A stretch of 64,000 bases of DNA from Biformimicrobium ophioploci (GCF_030270605.1 NZ_BSYJ01000002.1:434001-498000); one strand, 5' to 3'. Shown: positions 16,964 to 25,619, counted from the first letter of the stretch. Numbers and translations are program-made. Notes: generated from the letters alone by a model not told the origin.

Positions 16964-17874
16964 GCGGCGGTCGAATTTTCCGCGAGTATGTCGGACAGTT
17001 GCTCCAGCAGCATCTGGCCTGCGGGCCCCAGCACCTTGCGGCGCGACCAGATCAGGTCCGTGCAGTAAGGGAAGGGCGTGAGCTGGAATTCTGACGGCAG
17101 CTCAACCACCTTGCCCGAAGCGATATGTGGCTGTGCGATATGGCTCGGCGCAAAGGCCCAGCCCAGTCCCATGGCTACCAGCTCGATCAGCAGCGTGTGG
17201 TTTTCCACATACCAGCGGCGGTCACTCAGGTCACTTTCCGGGAGTTTGTTTCTTTCCGCCTCTGAGCTGGTGCGCAGATGCAGGTGATCTCGCAGGTCGT
17301 CGATGGTGACTTTACCGAGCTTGGCAAGCGGGTGGTTCGCGCCGGTGATCAGACGGGAGCTGCACTGGCCCGCGCCGCGGAAATCGAATTCATCCGGGTA
17401 ATCGCTCTGGCTGAGAATAATGCCGATATCGGCCTCGCGGCTCCTGATCATGTTCTCGGCCTGTTCGCCGGTGGCGTGCAGAAGATTCACGGAAACGGTG
17501 CTGAACTGCCGCCGGAAGGGCAGCAGGCAGGCCGTCAGGTGATCGAACGAAATCGCGGCCTCATCCACGGCAAGCGTCAGCGACTCCTCCACGCCAGAAG
17601 TCAGGCTTTCACTCTTGGCCTCGAAGCGGGAATAGGAGTTCAGGAGTGCGCGCACGTCTTGCAGCAAGCTTTCCCCGGCGGCAGTGAGGACCGGTTCGCG
17701 CCTGGAGCGGTCGAACAGCACCAGCCCGGTATCAATTTCCATATTACTGATCAGCCCGGAGATGGTGGACTGGGCTTTGCCCAGGTGCCGTGCAGCGGCC
17801 GAAAAGGAGCCTGTGCGTGCGGCGAACTCGAAGGCTTCGAGTTGCTCGGGGGCGACAAACATGCGGGATTTCAT
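16960..17874 (-). CDS. LysR-type transcriptional regulator
   Basis: DNA-binding regulator with winged helix-turn-helix at residues 8-66 (EAFEFAARTGSFSAAARHLGKAQSTISGLISNME) and an effector-binding domain beyond residue 90. Length 304 is standard. It is divergent from pxpB across a 403-base gap, so the 5-oxoproline operon is its most likely target. The effector could be 5-oxoproline or a related acid, which is inference from position alone. The stop codon shares TTAA with the end of the convergent GDPD gene. Confidence 0.9.
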   Translation of the reverse strand: MKSRMFVAPEQLEAFEFAARTGSFSAAARHLGKAQSTISGLISNMEIDTGLVLFDRSRREPVLTAAGESLLQDVRALLNSYSRFEAKSESLTSGVEESLTLAVDEAAISFDHLTACLLPFRRQFSTVSVNLLHATGEQAENMIRSREADIGIILSQSDYPDEFDFRGAGQCSSRLITGANHPLAKLGKVTIDDLRDHLHLRTSSEAERNKLPESDLSDRRWYVENHTLLIELVAMGLGWAFAPSHIAQPHIASGKVVELPSEFQLTPFPYCTDLIWSRRKVLGPAGQMLLEQLSDILAENSTAA

Positions 17875-18277
17875 CGTGCTCTATGCTCCATGCTGAGACA
17901 CAGCGGCTCTACCTACCATAGGTTCATAAAATAAACACTAGTGAGGTGAAAGTGAAGGTGCATATCGGTCAAACAGATAGAAGCTGTGCGTCTTTTTTGT
18001 GCAAATCGGCTTGCGACAATGTTTGGCAGGAGAATTGGGTTCGGATTATCGGTCCGGCCGATAGTGGGTATTTTCCGAAATACGGCCGGAGGTAGCATCC
18101 TTGCCACCGGAATTATCCATTCCGACCGTTGTGTAAGAAGTTCCCGAACTTCACCGCTCGCCGGGCATTGCCCGGCATTTTTTTGCCTGCTGATCGGGTA
18201 GGCGGGCTGGCAGATGGATCTCCGGTTGCAATTTATAGTGTGGCGTTCACGATAGGCGTTAAACGAAAGCGCGTGCA
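17875..18277. other. Divergent regulatory region, LysR gene / pxpB
   Basis: A 403-base gap between divergent genes. It holds a strong hairpin with T-run pointing towards pxpB (18160-18184), a TATAGT-like -10 candidate at 18234-18239 without a good -35, and AT-rich sequence near the LysR start. LysR half-sites of T-N11-A form cannot be assigned uniquely by eye. A 71-codon open frame at 17986-18201 has no ribosome-binding site or recognisable product and I do not call it. Confidence 0.5.
18160..18184 (+). terminator. Terminator-like hairpin in the pxpB leader
   Basis: GCCGGGC, loop ATT, GCCCGGC, then ATTTTTTT: an excellent intrinsic terminator shape in the plus direction, about 95 bases before the pxpB start. 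No plus-strand gene precedes it, so it would end either a small RNA or a leader transcript (attenuator). Confidence 0.65.
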
Positions 18278-18991
18278 ATGGAGCTGGCAGAAGTGCAGCC
18301 TGAAATCATACCCTCGGGAGATGAGGCCCTGACCGTGTATCTTGCGGAGTCGCCCGGCGAACAGGCGCTGGGCCGCGTATTGCAGTTCTGCGAGGCATTG
18401 CGGCAACGCTCGGTGGCCGGTGTAACCGACCTGGTGCCTTCCTATACCTCTGTCGCCATCTATTACGACCTCAGCATCATTGATTACACCAGCCTCTGTA
18501 AATTGGTTCGGGAGGTGATCGCCAGTTTGCACGCAGAGAGCGGGACATTGACGTCTGGCCGTGAGCTGGTATTACCCGTCTATTATTCTGCTGAAAGCGG
18601 CCCGGACCTTGAGCGGGTGGCTGCCCATAATAACTGCTCTGTCGACGATGTTATCAGCTTGCATAGCGCGGCCACCTATCGGGTCTATGCGCTGGGATTC
18701 AGGCCGGGGTTCGGTTTTATGGGCATGGTGCCCGCCAAAATTCGCACGCCGCGGCTGGATAGCCCCCGGCCCGCAGTTCCGGCCGGCTCGGTTGCGCTGG
18801 CGGAAGCCCAGACTGCTGTATACCCGTTACAGAGTCCCGGTGGATGGAACCTGATCGGCCTCTGCCCCGTGGCGCTTTTTGACCGTACCTGTAACCCGCC
18901 GTCAATTTACCTGCGGGTGGGCGACAGGGTCAGGTTTGAGCCTGTCGATCGCGAGCGTTACCTCGAGCTCGGCGGACGGCTCGATGGATAA
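18278..18991 (+). CDS. pxpB: 5-oxoprolinase subunit PxpB
   Basis: Subunit of the prokaryotic ATP-dependent 5-oxoprolinase PxpABC, which opens 5-oxoproline (pyroglutamate) to glutamate; homologous to KipI and urea-amidolyase domains. Seen: VPSYTSVAIYYD, the LHSAATYRVYALGFRPGFGFMG stretch typical of the family, and TAVYPLQSPGGWNLIG. Length 237, cytoplasmic. The stop overlaps pxpC by 8 bases. It is the first gene of the operon and lies opposite a LysR regulator. Confidence 0.93.
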   Translation: MELAEVQPEIIPSGDEALTVYLAESPGEQALGRVLQFCEALRQRSVAGVTDLVPSYTSVAIYYDLSIIDYTSLCKLVREVIASLHAESGTLTSGRELVLPVYYSAESGPDLERVAAHNNCSVDDVISLHSAATYRVYALGFRPGFGFMGMVPAKIRTPRLDSPRPAVPAGSVALAEAQTAVYPLQSPGGWNLIGLCPVALFDRTCNPPSIYLRVGDRVRFEPVDRERYLELGGRLDG

Positions 18992-19973
18992 ACCGGAATC
19001 ACTCGCAGCAGTTACTGTTGAACGTACAGGCCCCATGGCCCTGATACAGGACAGTGGCAGAGCCGGACGGCAACACCTCGGGATCAGCGTCGGTGGCTCG
19101 GCAGACCACCATGCGGCAGGCTGGGCGAACGCACTGCTTGGCAACCCGGGAGATGCCGCACTGCTCGAAGTGTGCCTCGGTAACCTTGCGTTGCGGTTTG
19201 ACCGGGCCACGGCGATCGCGGTCTGCGGGGCCGATTGCGGCTGGCAATTGAATGGACGCCCGCTCGCCAACTGGTCGGCAACCAGGGTGCCTGCGGGCAG
19301 CCTGCTTGAATGCGGGCCTGCCAGGAACGGCATCCGCGCATATCTGGCCATTGCGGGGGGTATCTTGTCAGATCCGGTCTGGGGTAGCCGCGCGACGACG
19401 GTAGGTGAGGGCCTTGGCGGCCTCAATGGCGTACCGTTGCGCAGCGGAGATGTGCTTGCGGTTCCCGCGTATGATATTACCGGCCGCGACGGTAAACATG
19501 GTGCCGTCCCCGCGGCGCAACAGCGCCGCTATGGCAAAGCGCTGGTGCTGAGGCTGGTGCCGTCGAACCAGTACCTGCAATTTACGGCGGAGGCGCGCAG
19601 GCAATTGTTCCGCCAGGTTTTTCAAGTCTCGCCGCAGTCTGATCGCATGGGGGTGCGTCTCGATGGAGAGGCGCTGGAGGCGCCTCCTGCAAACATGACT
19701 TCCGAGGGCGTTGCCCTTGGCGTGGTTCAGGTACCGGCGGGCGGACAACCGATCGTATTGATGCAGGATCGCCAGACCATCGGCGGTTACCCGAAAATCG
19801 GGCACGTGTATACCGTGGATCTGGACTGGCTGGCGCAGGCGGTCCCCGGTACTGAAATTACGTTCGAGCCCGGCACCCTCGAGGAGTCGCAGGCACTGCT
19901 GCTACAGCAGCGGGAACTTTTCATGAGCCGTGACAGCAGTCAGTTTCATGAAAATGGTTTTAATGGGAAATAA
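18984..19973 (+). CDS. pxpC: 5-oxoprolinase subunit PxpC (biotin-dependent carboxyltransferase-like)
   Basis: Partner of PxpB in 5-oxoproline hydrolysis; KipA/urea-amidolyase C-terminal family. Recognisable segments: ALIQDSGRAGRQHLGISVGGSADHHA near the N-terminus, QSDRMGVRLDGEAL in the middle and VLMQDRQTIGGYPKIGHV, all family signatures. ATG 18984, overlapping the pxpB stop, gives 329 residues, a typical length; longer upstream frames are inside pxpB. Cytoplasmic. Followed 13 bases later by the VanX-type lipoprotein gene. Confidence 0.93.
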   Translation: MDKPESLAAVTVERTGPMALIQDSGRAGRQHLGISVGGSADHHAAGWANALLGNPGDAALLEVCLGNLALRFDRATAIAVCGADCGWQLNGRPLANWSATRVPAGSLLECGPARNGIRAYLAIAGGILSDPVWGSRATTVGEGLGGLNGVPLRSGDVLAVPAYDITGRDGKHGAVPAAQQRRYGKALVLRLVPSNQYLQFTAEARRQLFRQVFQVSPQSDRMGVRLDGEALEAPPANMTSEGVALGVVQVPAGGQPIVLMQDRQTIGGYPKIGHVYTVDLDWLAQAVPGTEITFEPGTLEESQALLLQQRELFMSRDSSQFHENGFNGK

Positions 19974-19986
19974 AGCAGAAAGTTCC

Positions 19987-20745
19987 ATGAGAAAATTTAT
20001 TCGAGATTTATTGTTCGCACTGCCTGTCGTCGCAGCGGGTTGCGGTGCGCCGAATGGTGCCGGTGAGCGCGGTGAGCAGTCTGCCAGTGCAGCGGAAAAA
20101 GGTGCAGTGGAAAAAGGTGCAGCGGTAAAACCTGGTGCAGCGTTGGTGTCACTCGCGGATATCGCGCCCGGTGTGGAAATCGAAATGCGCTATCTGGGAC
20201 GGGATAATTTTACCGGCGCGCCAGTGCCGGGTTATCTGGCCAACACCTGCCTGTTGACCAAACCTGCTACGGAGGCGCTGGCGCGGGTACAGGCCTCGCT
20301 CGAAGGGCAGGGTTACGGTTTGCGCGTCTACGATTGCTTCCGCCCGCAGCAAGCGGTCGATGCGTTTGTCGACTGGGTTGGGAACGGCAGCGATGCGATG
20401 AAAGCGGTTTATTTTCCGGCCGAGGAACGTATGCAGCTGATTGAGCGTGGTTATATTGCCGATCGCAGCGGCCACTCCCGTGGCAGTACGGTGGACCTGA
20501 CGCTTGTTGCGAAGCATGCAGGTGGTGATGCCAAAGTACTGGATATGGGGACCCCCTGGGATTTCTTCGACCCGGCTTCGGCCACGGCCTTTGCGGCTAT
20601 TCCGGCAGAGGCTGCAGAAAACCGGATGAAGTTACTGGCAGCGATGCAGGCCGCCGGTTTCAAGAATTATGCGCAGGAATGGTGGCACTTCACGCTGGTG
20701 GATGAACCCAACAAGACCGAGTACTGGGATGTACCGGTACAGTAA
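19987..20745 (+). CDS. D-Ala-D-Ala dipeptidase (VanX/DdpX, M15D) family lipoprotein
   Basis: Zinc dipeptidase family that cuts D-Ala-D-Ala and related dipeptides. Zinc and catalytic motifs are intact: SGHSRGSTVDLTL (His and Asp ligands) and EWWHFT (catalytic Glu, His ligand); YDCFRPQQAV is also typical. The start at 19987 gives MRKFIRDLLFALPVVAAGC, a lipoprotein signal with lipobox VAAGC, so the enzyme should sit in the periplasm on a lipid anchor. A low-complexity Ala/Glu/Lys/Gly linker built from 15-bp repeats follows. It lies between pxpC and pxpA, suggesting it releases dipeptides or amino acids that enter the same catabolic route. Confidence 0.88.
   Translation: MRKFIRDLLFALPVVAAGCGAPNGAGERGEQSASAAEKGAVEKGAAVKPGAALVSLADIAPGVEIEMRYLGRDNFTGAPVPGYLANTCLLTKPATEALARVQASLEGQGYGLRVYDCFRPQQAVDAFVDWVGNGSDAMKAVYFPAEERMQLIERGYIADRSGHSRGSTVDLTLVAKHAGGDAKVLDMGTPWDFFDPASATAFAAIPAEAAENRMKLLAAMQAAGFKNYAQEWWHFTLVDEPNKTEYWDVPVQ
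20087..20131 (+). repeat. Three 15-bp in-frame tandem repeats in the VanX-type gene
   Basis: Near-identical units GTGCAGCGGAAAAAG, GTGCAGTGGAAAAAG and GTGCAGCGGTAAAAC encode a repeated Glu-Lys-Gly-Ala linker after the lipidation site. Slippage would change linker length without breaking the frame. Confidence 0.8.
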
Positions 20746-20776
20746 CCTCCAGTTTCTGACCGGCAGGGGGAGATGA

Positions 20777-21511
20777 ATGAAGCTCAACTGTGATCTGGGC
20801 GAGGGGTTCGGGCGCTGGTCCATCTGCGACGAGCAGCAGGTGATGCCGTATATCGATATGGCCAATGTGGCCTGCGGTTATCATGCCGGCGACCCGCTCA
20901 CAATGCGCGCCACAGTGCGACTGGCCCTGCAGCACGGGGTGCAGGTGGGAGCGCACCCCTCCTATCCCGACCTGGCAGGTTTTGGCAGGCGTTCGATGGA
21001 ATGCAGCAGTGGCGAAATCACGGCCTTCACCCTGTATCAGATTGGTGCCCTGCGGGAGATCTGCCGGGCGGAGGGCGGCAAGCTGTCCTATGTAAAGCCC
21101 CACGGTGCGCTCTACAACGATATGATGAAAGACATCGTCGTGATGCGTGCACTGATGACCGCAATAGCGCAAGCCGGCGGTGACCTGCCTCTGATGATAC
21201 TGGCAACGGCAGACCGGGTGCAGCATGAATCCCTGGCGGCGGAGTACGGTGTAAAGCTGCTGTTCGAGGCCTTTGCCGACCGCCGCTACACCGCAGATTG
21301 CCGCCTGATGCCCCGGTCCGAGCCGGGTGCCGTTCTGTCTTCCGAGGCGGACATCCTCAAGCAGGTCCGCCACCTGGCTAATGGCAGCGTGACAAGCGAT
21401 ACGGGAGAGGAGATTGCGCTGTTAGCCGACTGCCTGTGCGTGCATGGGGATAATGAAGAAGGAATAGCCATGATCAAAACCATCCGCGCCGTTTTGGCGG
21501 GGGGCGACTGA
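20777..21511 (+). CDS. pxpA: 5-oxoprolinase subunit PxpA (LamB/YcsF family)
   Basis: Third subunit of the 5-oxoprolinase PxpABC, a polysaccharide-deacetylase-like fold. Clear family motifs: MKLNCDLGEGFG at the start, ANVACGYHAGDP, VGAHPSYPDLAGFGRR and KPHGALYND. Length 244 is typical. ATG 20777 follows GGGGGAG. It is separated from its partner subunits by the VanX-type gene but in the same direction and close spacing, so the operon is pxpB-pxpC-vanX-like-pxpA. Confidence 0.94.
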   Translation: MKLNCDLGEGFGRWSICDEQQVMPYIDMANVACGYHAGDPLTMRATVRLALQHGVQVGAHPSYPDLAGFGRRSMECSSGEITAFTLYQIGALREICRAEGGKLSYVKPHGALYNDMMKDIVVMRALMTAIAQAGGDLPLMILATADRVQHESLAAEYGVKLLFEAFADRRYTADCRLMPRSEPGAVLSSEADILKQVRHLANGSVTSDTGEEIALLADCLCVHGDNEEGIAMIKTIRAVLAGGD

Positions 21512-21602
21512 ACAGGCTGGCCAGAGAACCGCAATCAGTTATATCCTGCCGTACAGAATAAATCGCAATAAATCATCTGGTTGTGCTGCAGGGCTGATCA
21601 TT

Positions 21603-22169
21603 TTGAGTAAAAAACAGACGGATATAGATGTTCGACTGGCCAGAACGGTACGGGAAACCCGTACCCAGTTGCTCGCTGCCCTTGCCCGTATGCTACCCAT
21701 GCCGGAAGCTGAGGAAGTGGTGCAGGAGGCGTACCTGCGCCTGTTTATGGCATTGCAGAAAAGCCCTGAAATCGAAATCCGGCCCTATATCTTTCGCGTC
21801 GCCCGCAACCTGGCCATCAGCCGCCTGCGGCACCAGCGTGTCGTGCATGAACACGCCTCGGCCGTGGAGATGGCAGCGGAAAACCTGCAGCAGCGGCCAA
21901 ATACTGAGCACGAAGTTTGCAGTGAGCAGGATAAACAGTCCCTGCTCGCAGCCATCAACAGCCTGCCTCCCGCCTGTCGCCAGGTATTCGTGTTCCGCAA
22001 GATCGAGGGCATGTCGCACCGGGAGATTTCAGAGCGTATGGGTATCTCTGTAAAGACGGTAGAGAATCATATTGCCCGTGGCATGCGCCTGTGTCGTGAA
22101 TATTTCATCCGGCCTGCTGCAGTTGTGGATCACTGCCCGGCCGGGGAGGCGGATCATGTCGCTGGATGA
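21603..22169 (+). CDS. ECF-type RNA polymerase sigma factor (FecI-like)
   Basis: Alternative sigma factor of 188 residues. Region 2 spans about residues 15-85 (AEEVVQEAYLRLF, RPYIFRVARNLAISRLR), region 4 about 115-170 (LPPACRQVFVFRKIEGMSHREISERMGISVKTVENHIARG). Start is TTG 21603, the only upstream start that keeps region 2 whole; the ribosome-binding site is weak. It overlaps the next gene, a FecR-like protein, by 14 bases, and a TonB-dependent receptor follows, so it probably directs expression of that receptor unit. Confidence 0.9.
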   Translation: MSKKQTDIDVRLARTVRETRTQLLAALARMLPMPEAEEVVQEAYLRLFMALQKSPEIEIRPYIFRVARNLAISRLRHQRVVHEHASAVEMAAENLQQRPNTEHEVCSEQDKQSLLAAINSLPPACRQVFVFRKIEGMSHREISERMGISVKTVENHIARGMRLCREYFIRPAAVVDHCPAGEADHVAG

Positions 22170-22578
22170 GTGGATCTGCTACGGCATCCCCGAGGAGACG
22201 CAGGCAGAAGCATCGGGGTGGATTGCACGCCTGGACGGGGATGATGTTTCTGCAGAGATGCGGAGCCGGTTTTCCCTCTGGCTGGATGCGGACCCGACAA
22301 ATCGCTGGGCCTACGAGGAACTGTCTCTGGTATGGGCCAGGGTGGCGACGCTATCGGACAGGCGCGCACAGATACACGAGTCCAAGGTGCTGATCTTCCC
22401 CACCCCGGATACGGCCCCTGTCCAAAAAGTGAGCAAGCATTCCTGGTGGCAGTCTGCGGCGGCAATCCTGCTGATCGTGGCCGGCTTTTCTTTTGCCTGG
22501 CTCTCCCCGGTTCCGGTAATTGAATCGGGCAGCACGGAAAACACACAAGCCGATCACTTTTTGTTCGGATTTGAATGA
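22156..22578 (+). CDS. Minimal FecR-like anti-sigma protein without the periplasmic FecR domain
   Basis: Cytoplasmic anti-sigma domain (DUF4880-like: GWIARLDGDDVSAEMRSRFSLWL, TNRWAYEEL) at residues 18-60, one transmembrane helix at about 99-116, and only some 20 residues outside. Ordinary FecR proteins run to about 320 residues with a large periplasmic FecR domain that senses the receptor; that domain is missing here, yet the end is not obviously a frameshift. ATG 22156 lies inside the sigma factor gene, a normal coupling. It should hold the sigma factor at the membrane; how it would be released is unclear. Confidence 0.8.
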   Translation: MSLDEWICYGIPEETQAEASGWIARLDGDDVSAEMRSRFSLWLDADPTNRWAYEELSLVWARVATLSDRRAQIHESKVLIFPTPDTAPVQKVSKHSWWQSAAAILLIVAGFSFAWLSPVPVIESGSTENTQADHFLFGFE

Positions 22579-22644
22579 ATTTTCAATTTTCTTTAGGGGG
22601 TTTTCCCGCCTGAACCGTCTTCTTTCCCAGTAGTCATGAAATAT

Positions 22645-22668
22645 AAATAGAAATAGAAATAGAAAGGG
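22645..22668 (+). repeat. Hexanucleotide repeat adjoining the TonB receptor ribosome-binding site
   Basis: Three perfect AAATAG units (22645-22662) and a fourth changed to AAAGGG (22663-22668) that serves as the Shine-Dalgarno core for ATG 22674. Gain or loss of units would move the promoter relative to the ribosome-binding site. Confidence 0.75.
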
Positions 22669-22673
22669 AAACG

Positions 22674-25598
22674 ATGATGACCATGTCAATCCGACGGGCG
22701 GTACGCAATCAGCAAAAACTCCTGCTGTTGTCCGGCATGCTGCTGAGCCCACTGGCTCTGGCGGTTCAGGACGAGGTGGACAGCAAGTCCAAAGTTGAAG
22801 AGCAGGCGGTGGAAGAAGTTACCGTTGTAGGTACCCAGATCAAGGGTGCAGACATCAGTGACGCTCTGGCTGTTTCTGTAATTTCTTCAGATGATATCGC
22901 GGGAATGGGCATTGACTCCGGTGACGAGTTGATGGCGATGATCCCGGAGAGCGGGCAGAACTTCTTCAATGAAGCGGAAAACATCAGCGGTGGTGTAAAC
23001 GCCGCGCGTGGTGACGTGGGTGCGTTCAACTTGCGCAACCTGGGCACCGGTAACACCCTGGTGCTGCTGAACGGCCGTCGCCTTGTCAATATGGCAAGCT
23101 ACCAGACCGAGGAAGTTGGCGGTAGCTTTGTACCGGTGAATAGCGTCAACTCCAATGCAATCCCGACCTCCGGCTTGGAGCGCGTGGAAATCCTGCGTGA
23201 TGGCGCATCTGCAATCTACGGTGCAGACGCCGTTGCGGGTGTTGTGAACAATGTCCTGAGAACCGACTTTGACGGTTTCAGCATTCGCGGTAAATACACC
23301 TCTTTCGAAGACCTGTCCCGCGATGACAAGACCCTGACCATGGAGTGGGGCGAGACCTTCAATGAAGGCCAGACCAACATCAGCTCCTACTTCAACTACT
23401 ATTCGCGCGGCCGTATCTCCGCGTCTGAAGACGAGCGTTGGGCGGATGCAGATTTCCGCGATCGTGTGCCGGAAGATTCCCCGTGGTATGAATCCACAGC
23501 GTTTCGCAATAACAGCGCCAACTCCCTGTACGGCCAGTTCGATATGTCCGGCCGTATTGACGGCATCACCGACAGCCGCGGTGAGTTCGAAACCTACCCG
23601 GTGGGTGACGAGCGCTGCCAGTATGAACTGACCGAAAACGTCTGTGGCGCGGTGGACGGCCAGGGCACCTACCGTTACAACCTGAACGAATTCCGGGATC
23701 TGTCCTCCGAGCTGGAGCGTACCAACCTGTTTGTATTCGTGAACCATGATTTCGGCAACGGTATCGAGAGCTTCTCTGAAATCGGCTACTACGCTTCCGA
23801 AACCAACATGTTCCGTCACCCGTCAGCTTCTTTCTCTACTTCCAAGCTGACCGTTGCAGCGGACAACTTCTACAATCCGCTGGGCGTTGACCTGCTGATC
23901 GATAACTATCGTTTCGCAGAGCTGCCGCGTATCGTCGACAACGATGGCAAGACCTACCGCCTGCTGCAGGGCTTCCGTGGCACCTGGGGTGAGTGGGACT
24001 GGGATACAGCACTGCTGTGGTCCAAGGCCACCAAGAAGGACGTAACCCGTAACCGTGTTTCCAATACCCTGATGCAGGAAGCGCTGAACGACACCACCGA
24101 AGCGGCCTACAACCCGTTCAGCGGCGGCGTCAACAGCAATATCGAGCGCGCCCTGATCGACGTCACGCGCAAGAATGAAACCGAGTTGAAGAGTTTCGAT
24201 ATCAAGCTCTCCAACGCGGACCTGTTCGAGCTGCCGGCGGGCACCGTCGCGGCGCTGGCCGGTTTTGAGTACCGCGAAGAATCCTTTATCGATGATCGTG
24301 ATCCGCGTCTCGACGGCACCATCACGTTCACCGATGGTGACGGCGATACCTATCCCTACGTATCCGACGTGGTCAACTCCAGCCCGACTCCGGACAGCAG
24401 CGGCGACCGCAGCGTGACCTCCCTGTTCGGCGAAGTGCAGATCCCGGTATTTGAAAACTTCGACCTGCAGCTGGCGCTGCGTTACGAAGACCTGTCCGAT
24501 GTAGGTGACACTACCGTAGGTAAGGTGGCCTTCGGCTGGCGCCCGGTAGAGCAGCTGCTGCTGCGTGGTTCCTGGTCCGAGGCATTCCGTGCACCGAACC
24601 TGGTAACCATCAACGAGGAAATCGTTGCGCGTAACAATACCCGCACCGACTGGGCCTGTGTTTACGCTGCAGAGAACGGTGGTGACCCGGGTCAGGACGT
24701 GATCGACTGTCGTAACTCCATCCAGCGCATCGCGCAGGGCAGCCAGGATCTTGAGCCGGAAACTTCCGAAAACACTTCCATCGGTTTTGCTTTCACCCCG
24801 GTTGACGGCCTGACCGTGACCCTGGATTACTGGTCCATCGAGAAGGAAGACACCATCGGTCTGTTCGGTGAGGAAAACCACACCCTGCTGGACCTGTATT
24901 ATCGCCTGCAGGCGGGTACCGCCAACTGTGCCGGCATCGGCAACAGCGCGATCAATCGCGACCCGGCCAGTGCCGATGCAGCGGCAATCTATGAAGCGGC
25001 AGGCATCTGCCCGGCTGGTGATATCGCCTTCGTCGACGACCGCTATGCGAACCTCGATACCCGTACGGTGAAAGGCCACGACCTAGCGATCTACTACGAT
25101 GTGGATACCGACTTCGGTAGCTTCGGCTTCAAGTACAACGCTTCCTATATCGATACCTTCGAGCAGGAAGCCGGTGGTGATGCAGCCCTGCTGGTGGATG
25201 CACAAAAGAGCGGCCAGATTCCGGCAAACTTCCCGGTAACCGGATTTGCTGACCTGGTGGGTATGGACGGCAACCAGAGTGAGCGTCACTCCGCGTCAGT
25301 GCGCTGGAACTACGACAACTGGGGCGCTTCCCTGAGTGGCTTCCAGATTGGTGAGTTCTACCAGAGCTCCCTGACCCTGGATGACGGAACCCGCTATATC
25401 ATTCCGTCCATGACCACTTACGACGCTACTGTGGATTACCGCTTCTCTTACGGTGAAACCGAGAACCGTGTGCGTCTCGGCGTGAAGAACCTGACCGACG
25501 AGCGCGCGCCGCTGGCCGACCGCTACTTCGGTTTCTTTGCCGATGCACACCGTGACTACGGGCGTTACTTCTACGTCGACATGAAGACCACGTTCTAA
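22674..25598 (+). CDS. TonB-dependent outer-membrane receptor
   Basis: Energy-coupled outer-membrane transporter of 974 residues. Signal peptide (about residues 12-31), a TonB-box-like EEVTVVGTQI near residue 48, plug domain with FNLRNLGTGNTLVLLNGRRLV and RVEILRDGASAIYGADAVAGVVN, then a 22-strand barrel ending in Phe (YFYVDMKTTF). This is the Caulobacter/Shewanella-type large receptor used for peptides, oligosaccharides and other bulky nutrients. There is no N-terminal STN signalling domain although it lies in a sigma/anti-sigma/receptor unit. Strong codon bias suggests high expression. It leads a run of transporter and exported-enzyme genes, whose substrate it presumably imports. Confidence 0.93.
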   Translation: MMTMSIRRAVRNQQKLLLLSGMLLSPLALAVQDEVDSKSKVEEQAVEEVTVVGTQIKGADISDALAVSVISSDDIAGMGIDSGDELMAMIPESGQNFFNEAENISGGVNAARGDVGAFNLRNLGTGNTLVLLNGRRLVNMASYQTEEVGGSFVPVNSVNSNAIPTSGLERVEILRDGASAIYGADAVAGVVNNVLRTDFDGFSIRGKYTSFEDLSRDDKTLTMEWGETFNEGQTNISSYFNYYSRGRISASEDERWADADFRDRVPEDSPWYESTAFRNNSANSLYGQFDMSGRIDGITDSRGEFETYPVGDERCQYELTENVCGAVDGQGTYRYNLNEFRDLSSELERTNLFVFVNHDFGNGIESFSEIGYYASETNMFRHPSASFSTSKLTVAADNFYNPLGVDLLIDNYRFAELPRIVDNDGKTYRLLQGFRGTWGEWDWDTALLWSKATKKDVTRNRVSNTLMQEALNDTTEAAYNPFSGGVNSNIERALIDVTRKNETELKSFDIKLSNADLFELPAGTVAALAGFEYREESFIDDRDPRLDGTITFTDGDGDTYPYVSDVVNSSPTPDSSGDRSVTSLFGEVQIPVFENFDLQLALRYEDLSDVGDTTVGKVAFGWRPVEQLLLRGSWSEAFRAPNLVTINEEIVARNNTRTDWACVYAAENGGDPGQDVIDCRNSIQRIAQGSQDLEPETSENTSIGFAFTPVDGLTVTLDYWSIEKEDTIGLFGEENHTLLDLYYRLQAGTANCAGIGNSAINRDPASADAAAIYEAAGICPAGDIAFVDDRYANLDTRTVKGHDLAIYYDVDTDFGSFGFKYNASYIDTFEQEAGGDAALLVDAQKSGQIPANFPVTGFADLVGMDGNQSERHSASVRWNYDNWGASLSGFQIGEFYQSSLTLDDGTRYIIPSMTTYDATVDYRFSYGETENRVRLGVKNLTDERAPLADRYFGFFADAHRDYGRYFYVDMKTTF

Positions 25599-25619
25599 GA
25601 ACCGGTCTTGTCATTTCCC

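Noticed and set aside
17986-18201. 71-codon plus-strand open frame upstream of pxpB
   Set aside because: Runs through the terminator-like hairpin, has no ribosome-binding site and no recognisable motif.
23823-25079. 418-codon open frame antisense to the TonB receptor
   Set aside because: Same cause; it lies wholly within a clear receptor barrel.
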